Assembly: GCA_902796535.1 (NCBI GenBank)
Contig: CADBPL010000160.1
Coordinates: forward strand, 1 to 5,702
Source: Oscillospiraceae bacterium
GTDB taxonomy: Bacteria; Bacillota; Clostridia; Oscillospirales; Acutalibacteraceae
DNA: 5,702 nt
Direction of reading: 5' to 3'
The notes beneath the pieces were generated by a model. That model was not told the DNA's origin and did no database searches. It was given only the letters and a program-made list of their open reading frames with translations. Below are positions 4,588-5,702 of the stretch, piece by piece. The position numbers and the translations under genes were made by a program. Numbering within the stretch: position 1 is the first letter of the stretch; each line of letters begins with the position of its first letter.

Positions 4588-5702
4588 ATGGGCGAAAATA
4601 ACATTGGCTTGCGCTTTGAACCCCACGCGGGCGGTATCTGCCAGCGGTGCGGCAAACACTACGACGAACTGGTTACCGCGCTGATGACCACCGACGGCGT
4701 CACAAAAACGAGCGTTTTTTGCGGCGAATGCGCCGCCGCGCTGCAACGGAGCGTGGATAAGAAAAACGCAGAGATGGCGGCTGACCTGGAGCAGGAAGCC
4801 GAGATCGTGATCGAACCAAAAGAAGTTGACGCGGCAGAACTAATCGAGATCGCGGCCGAGCCCGAAGCGGAGCCTGAGCCCGAAGCGGAGCCTGAGCCCG
4901 AAGCGGAGCCTGAGCCCGAAGCGGAACCCGAACCCGAAGCGGAACCCGAGCCCGAAGCGGAATCCGAACCCGAAGCGGAAGCGGAACCCGAGCCCGAAGC
5001 GGAACTCGAACCCGAAGCGGAACCCGAGCCCGAAGCAGAACCCGAGCCCGAAGCGGAACCCGAGCCCGAAGCAGAATACGAGCCCGAAGCGGAACCTGAG
5101 CCCGAAGCGGAACCCGACCCCGAAGCAGAACCAGAGCCCGAAGCGGAGCCCGAGCCCGAAGCGGAGCCCGAGCCCGAACCCGAAGCGGAACCCGAACCCG
5201 AAGCGGAGTCCGACAAGAAAGGCGAAACGGCGGAGCCGGCCGAAGGCGAACTGCCGAAACGGGAAAAAGAGATCCTCGATGATTTCAATGAGCGGTATGA
5301 TAAATTTGCCACCGTCAGACGTTCCGGCGACAAGGGGAACATCCCGCAGCCGGAATCCTCACTGCAGCTGATGTATGAAACGGAGCTGCCGTGGGATCAG
5401 ATGGGGCAGCAGGAGCAGCCGCAGGAATCGGAACTGACAGGGGAGCAGCCGCAGGAATCGGAACCGGCATGGGAACAGACGCAGCCGGCAGAAGCAGAGC
5501 CGTGGACGGAACCGGAAGAATCGAACAAGGGCAAAAAAACGGTAGCGGTTCTTGCCGTCATTCTTCTTTTGCTCGTGGTCGCAGCCGGCGCTGTGTTCGG
5601 CATGAAATACTTTGGCAAAAAAACGCCTGCTGAAAAAACGACCGCACCGAAACAGGCCGTAACGGCAGAGTCGGGCGATGAAGCGGCAGCCGCAACCGCC
5701 GC
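4588..5702 (+). CDS. Zinc-ribbon-like single-pass membrane protein with a long Pro-Glu-Ala-Glu repeat (3' end outside window)
   Basis: 371 complete codons are present and the frame is still open at the window edge; I do not recognise a named family. Residues 1-70 hold C18-x2-C21 and C45-x2-C48, a four-cysteine arrangement suggesting a zinc ribbon (loosely like the ClpX N-terminal zinc domain, though with a longer gap). Residues 92-209 are nineteen PEAEPE-type repeats, extremely acidic and predicted to be extended. A mixed segment follows (DDFNERYDKFATVR at 231-244), then a Gln/Glu/Pro/Trp-rich stretch with a decapeptide duplication (276-295). One hydrophobic helix (about 318-339) has lysines on both sides, and the tail after it is Lys/Ala/Thr/Pro-rich. 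There is no N-terminal signal peptide, so I infer an N-in, C-out type II topology with the cysteine head and acidic stalk in the cytoplasm and a truncated domain outside. It sits 28 bp behind the aminotransferase with no terminator between, so probably one operon. Function unknown. Confidence 0.85.
   Translation, partial: MGENNIGLRFEPHAGGICQRCGKHYDELVTALMTTDGVTKTSVFCGECAAALQRSVDKKNAEMAADLEQEAEIVIEPKEVDAAELIEIAAEPEAEPEPEAEPEPEAEPEPEAEPEPEAEPEPEAESEPEAEAEPEPEAELEPEAEPEPEAEPEPEAEPEPEAEYEPEAEPEPEAEPDPEAEPEPEAEPEPEAEPEPEPEAEPEPEAESDKKGETAEPAEGELPKREKEILDDFNERYDKFATVRRSGDKGNIPQPESSLQLMYETELPWDQMGQQEQPQESELTGEQPQESEPAWEQTQPAEAEPWTEPEESNKGKKTVAVLAVILLLLVVAAGAVFGMKYFGKKTPAEKTTAPKQAVTAESGDEAAAATA
4861..5214 (+). 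repeat. Tandem 18-bp in-frame repeat (19 units) encoding PEAEPE
   Basis: The unit is CCC GAA GCG GAR CCN GAR. Nineteen units run without interruption except for two 6-bp insertions: an extra Ala-Glu within unit 7 (4969-4992) and an extra Pro-Glu after unit 17 (5173-5178). Positions 1-4 (PEAE) never change in protein. The amino-acid changes fall only in position 5 (Ser in units 6 and 19, Leu in 8, Tyr in 12) and position 6 (Asp in 14 and 19). Other differences are synonymous third-base changes (GAA/GAG, GCG/GCA, CCC/CCT/CCA). All length changes keep frame. Confidence 0.98.
5412..5464 (+). repeat. Pair of 23-bp direct repeats with 30-bp period inside the membrane-protein gene
   Basis: The same 23 bases occur at 5412-5434 and 5442-5464. 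In protein they give EQPQESELTG followed by EQPQESEPAW, a decapeptide duplication between the acidic repeat and the transmembrane helix. It is a second, independent slippage-type expansion in the same gene. Confidence 0.9.

Noticed and set aside
4861..5214. Tandem array considered as a CRISPR or satellite
   Set aside because: There are no unique spacers between units, the period is 18 bp, and the array is in frame within a protein gene.
4659..5342. Long - strand reading frame rich in Ser-Gly-Ser-Ala repeats
   Set aside because: It is the complement of the PEAEPE array. Because the 18-bp period is a multiple of three and lacks stop triplets, other frames stay open. It has no RBS or promoter and overlaps a well-supported + strand gene.

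Overview
The window looks like a piece of a moderately GC-rich Firmicutes chromosome, most likely a Clostridia relative of the Oscillospiraceae/Ruminococcaceae type. The clues are GC-rich coding DNA with AT-rich intergenic spacers, strong purine-rich Shine-Dalgarno sites, SigA-type promoters, tidy Rho-independent terminators, and proteins resembling Bacillota homologues. The lineage is an inference; no rRNA or marker gene is present.

Layout from left to right: (1) the last 32 codons of a membrane protein on the + strand, probably a P-type cation (Ca2+) ATPase, end at 100. (2) A long-stemmed, probably bidirectional terminator follows at about 114-165. (3) A complete UDP-glucose 6-dehydrogenase gene lies on the - strand (167-1399). 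(4) A 339-bp divergent intergenic region carries a - strand extended -10 promoter for ugd and a near-consensus + strand promoter (TTGACA, 17 bp, TATACT). The + strand leader of about 140 nt contains an intrinsic terminator just before the ribosome binding site and upstream segments that could pair with that terminator, the layout of a transcription attenuator or riboswitch. (5) A 448-residue ArsB/NhaD/P-protein-type ion permease (1739-3085) is closed by a near-perfect terminator (3094-3120). (6) A second promoter (about 3284-3312) drives an EpsN/PglE-type nucleotide-sugar aminotransferase (3360-4559). (7) After 28 bp comes an unusual open-ended gene (4588 to the window end). It encodes a four-cysteine zinc-ribbon-like head, nineteen Pro-Glu-Ala-Glu-type hexapeptide repeats, a short decapeptide duplication, one transmembrane segment and the start of an Ala/Thr/Pro-rich tail.

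Ugd makes UDP-glucuronate, and EpsN/PglE-type enzymes make 4-amino-4,6-dideoxy sugar nucleotides. Both feed surface polysaccharide or protein glycosylation, so the region has a cell-envelope flavour, although no glycosyltransferase or flippase is visible and the genes are in separate transcription units. The permease in between has its own promoter, leader and terminator and is probably an independent unit.

The two observations most worth following are the candidate riboswitch/attenuator in front of the permease, which matches no class I can name, and the acidic-repeat, zinc-ribbon membrane protein downstream of the aminotransferase.
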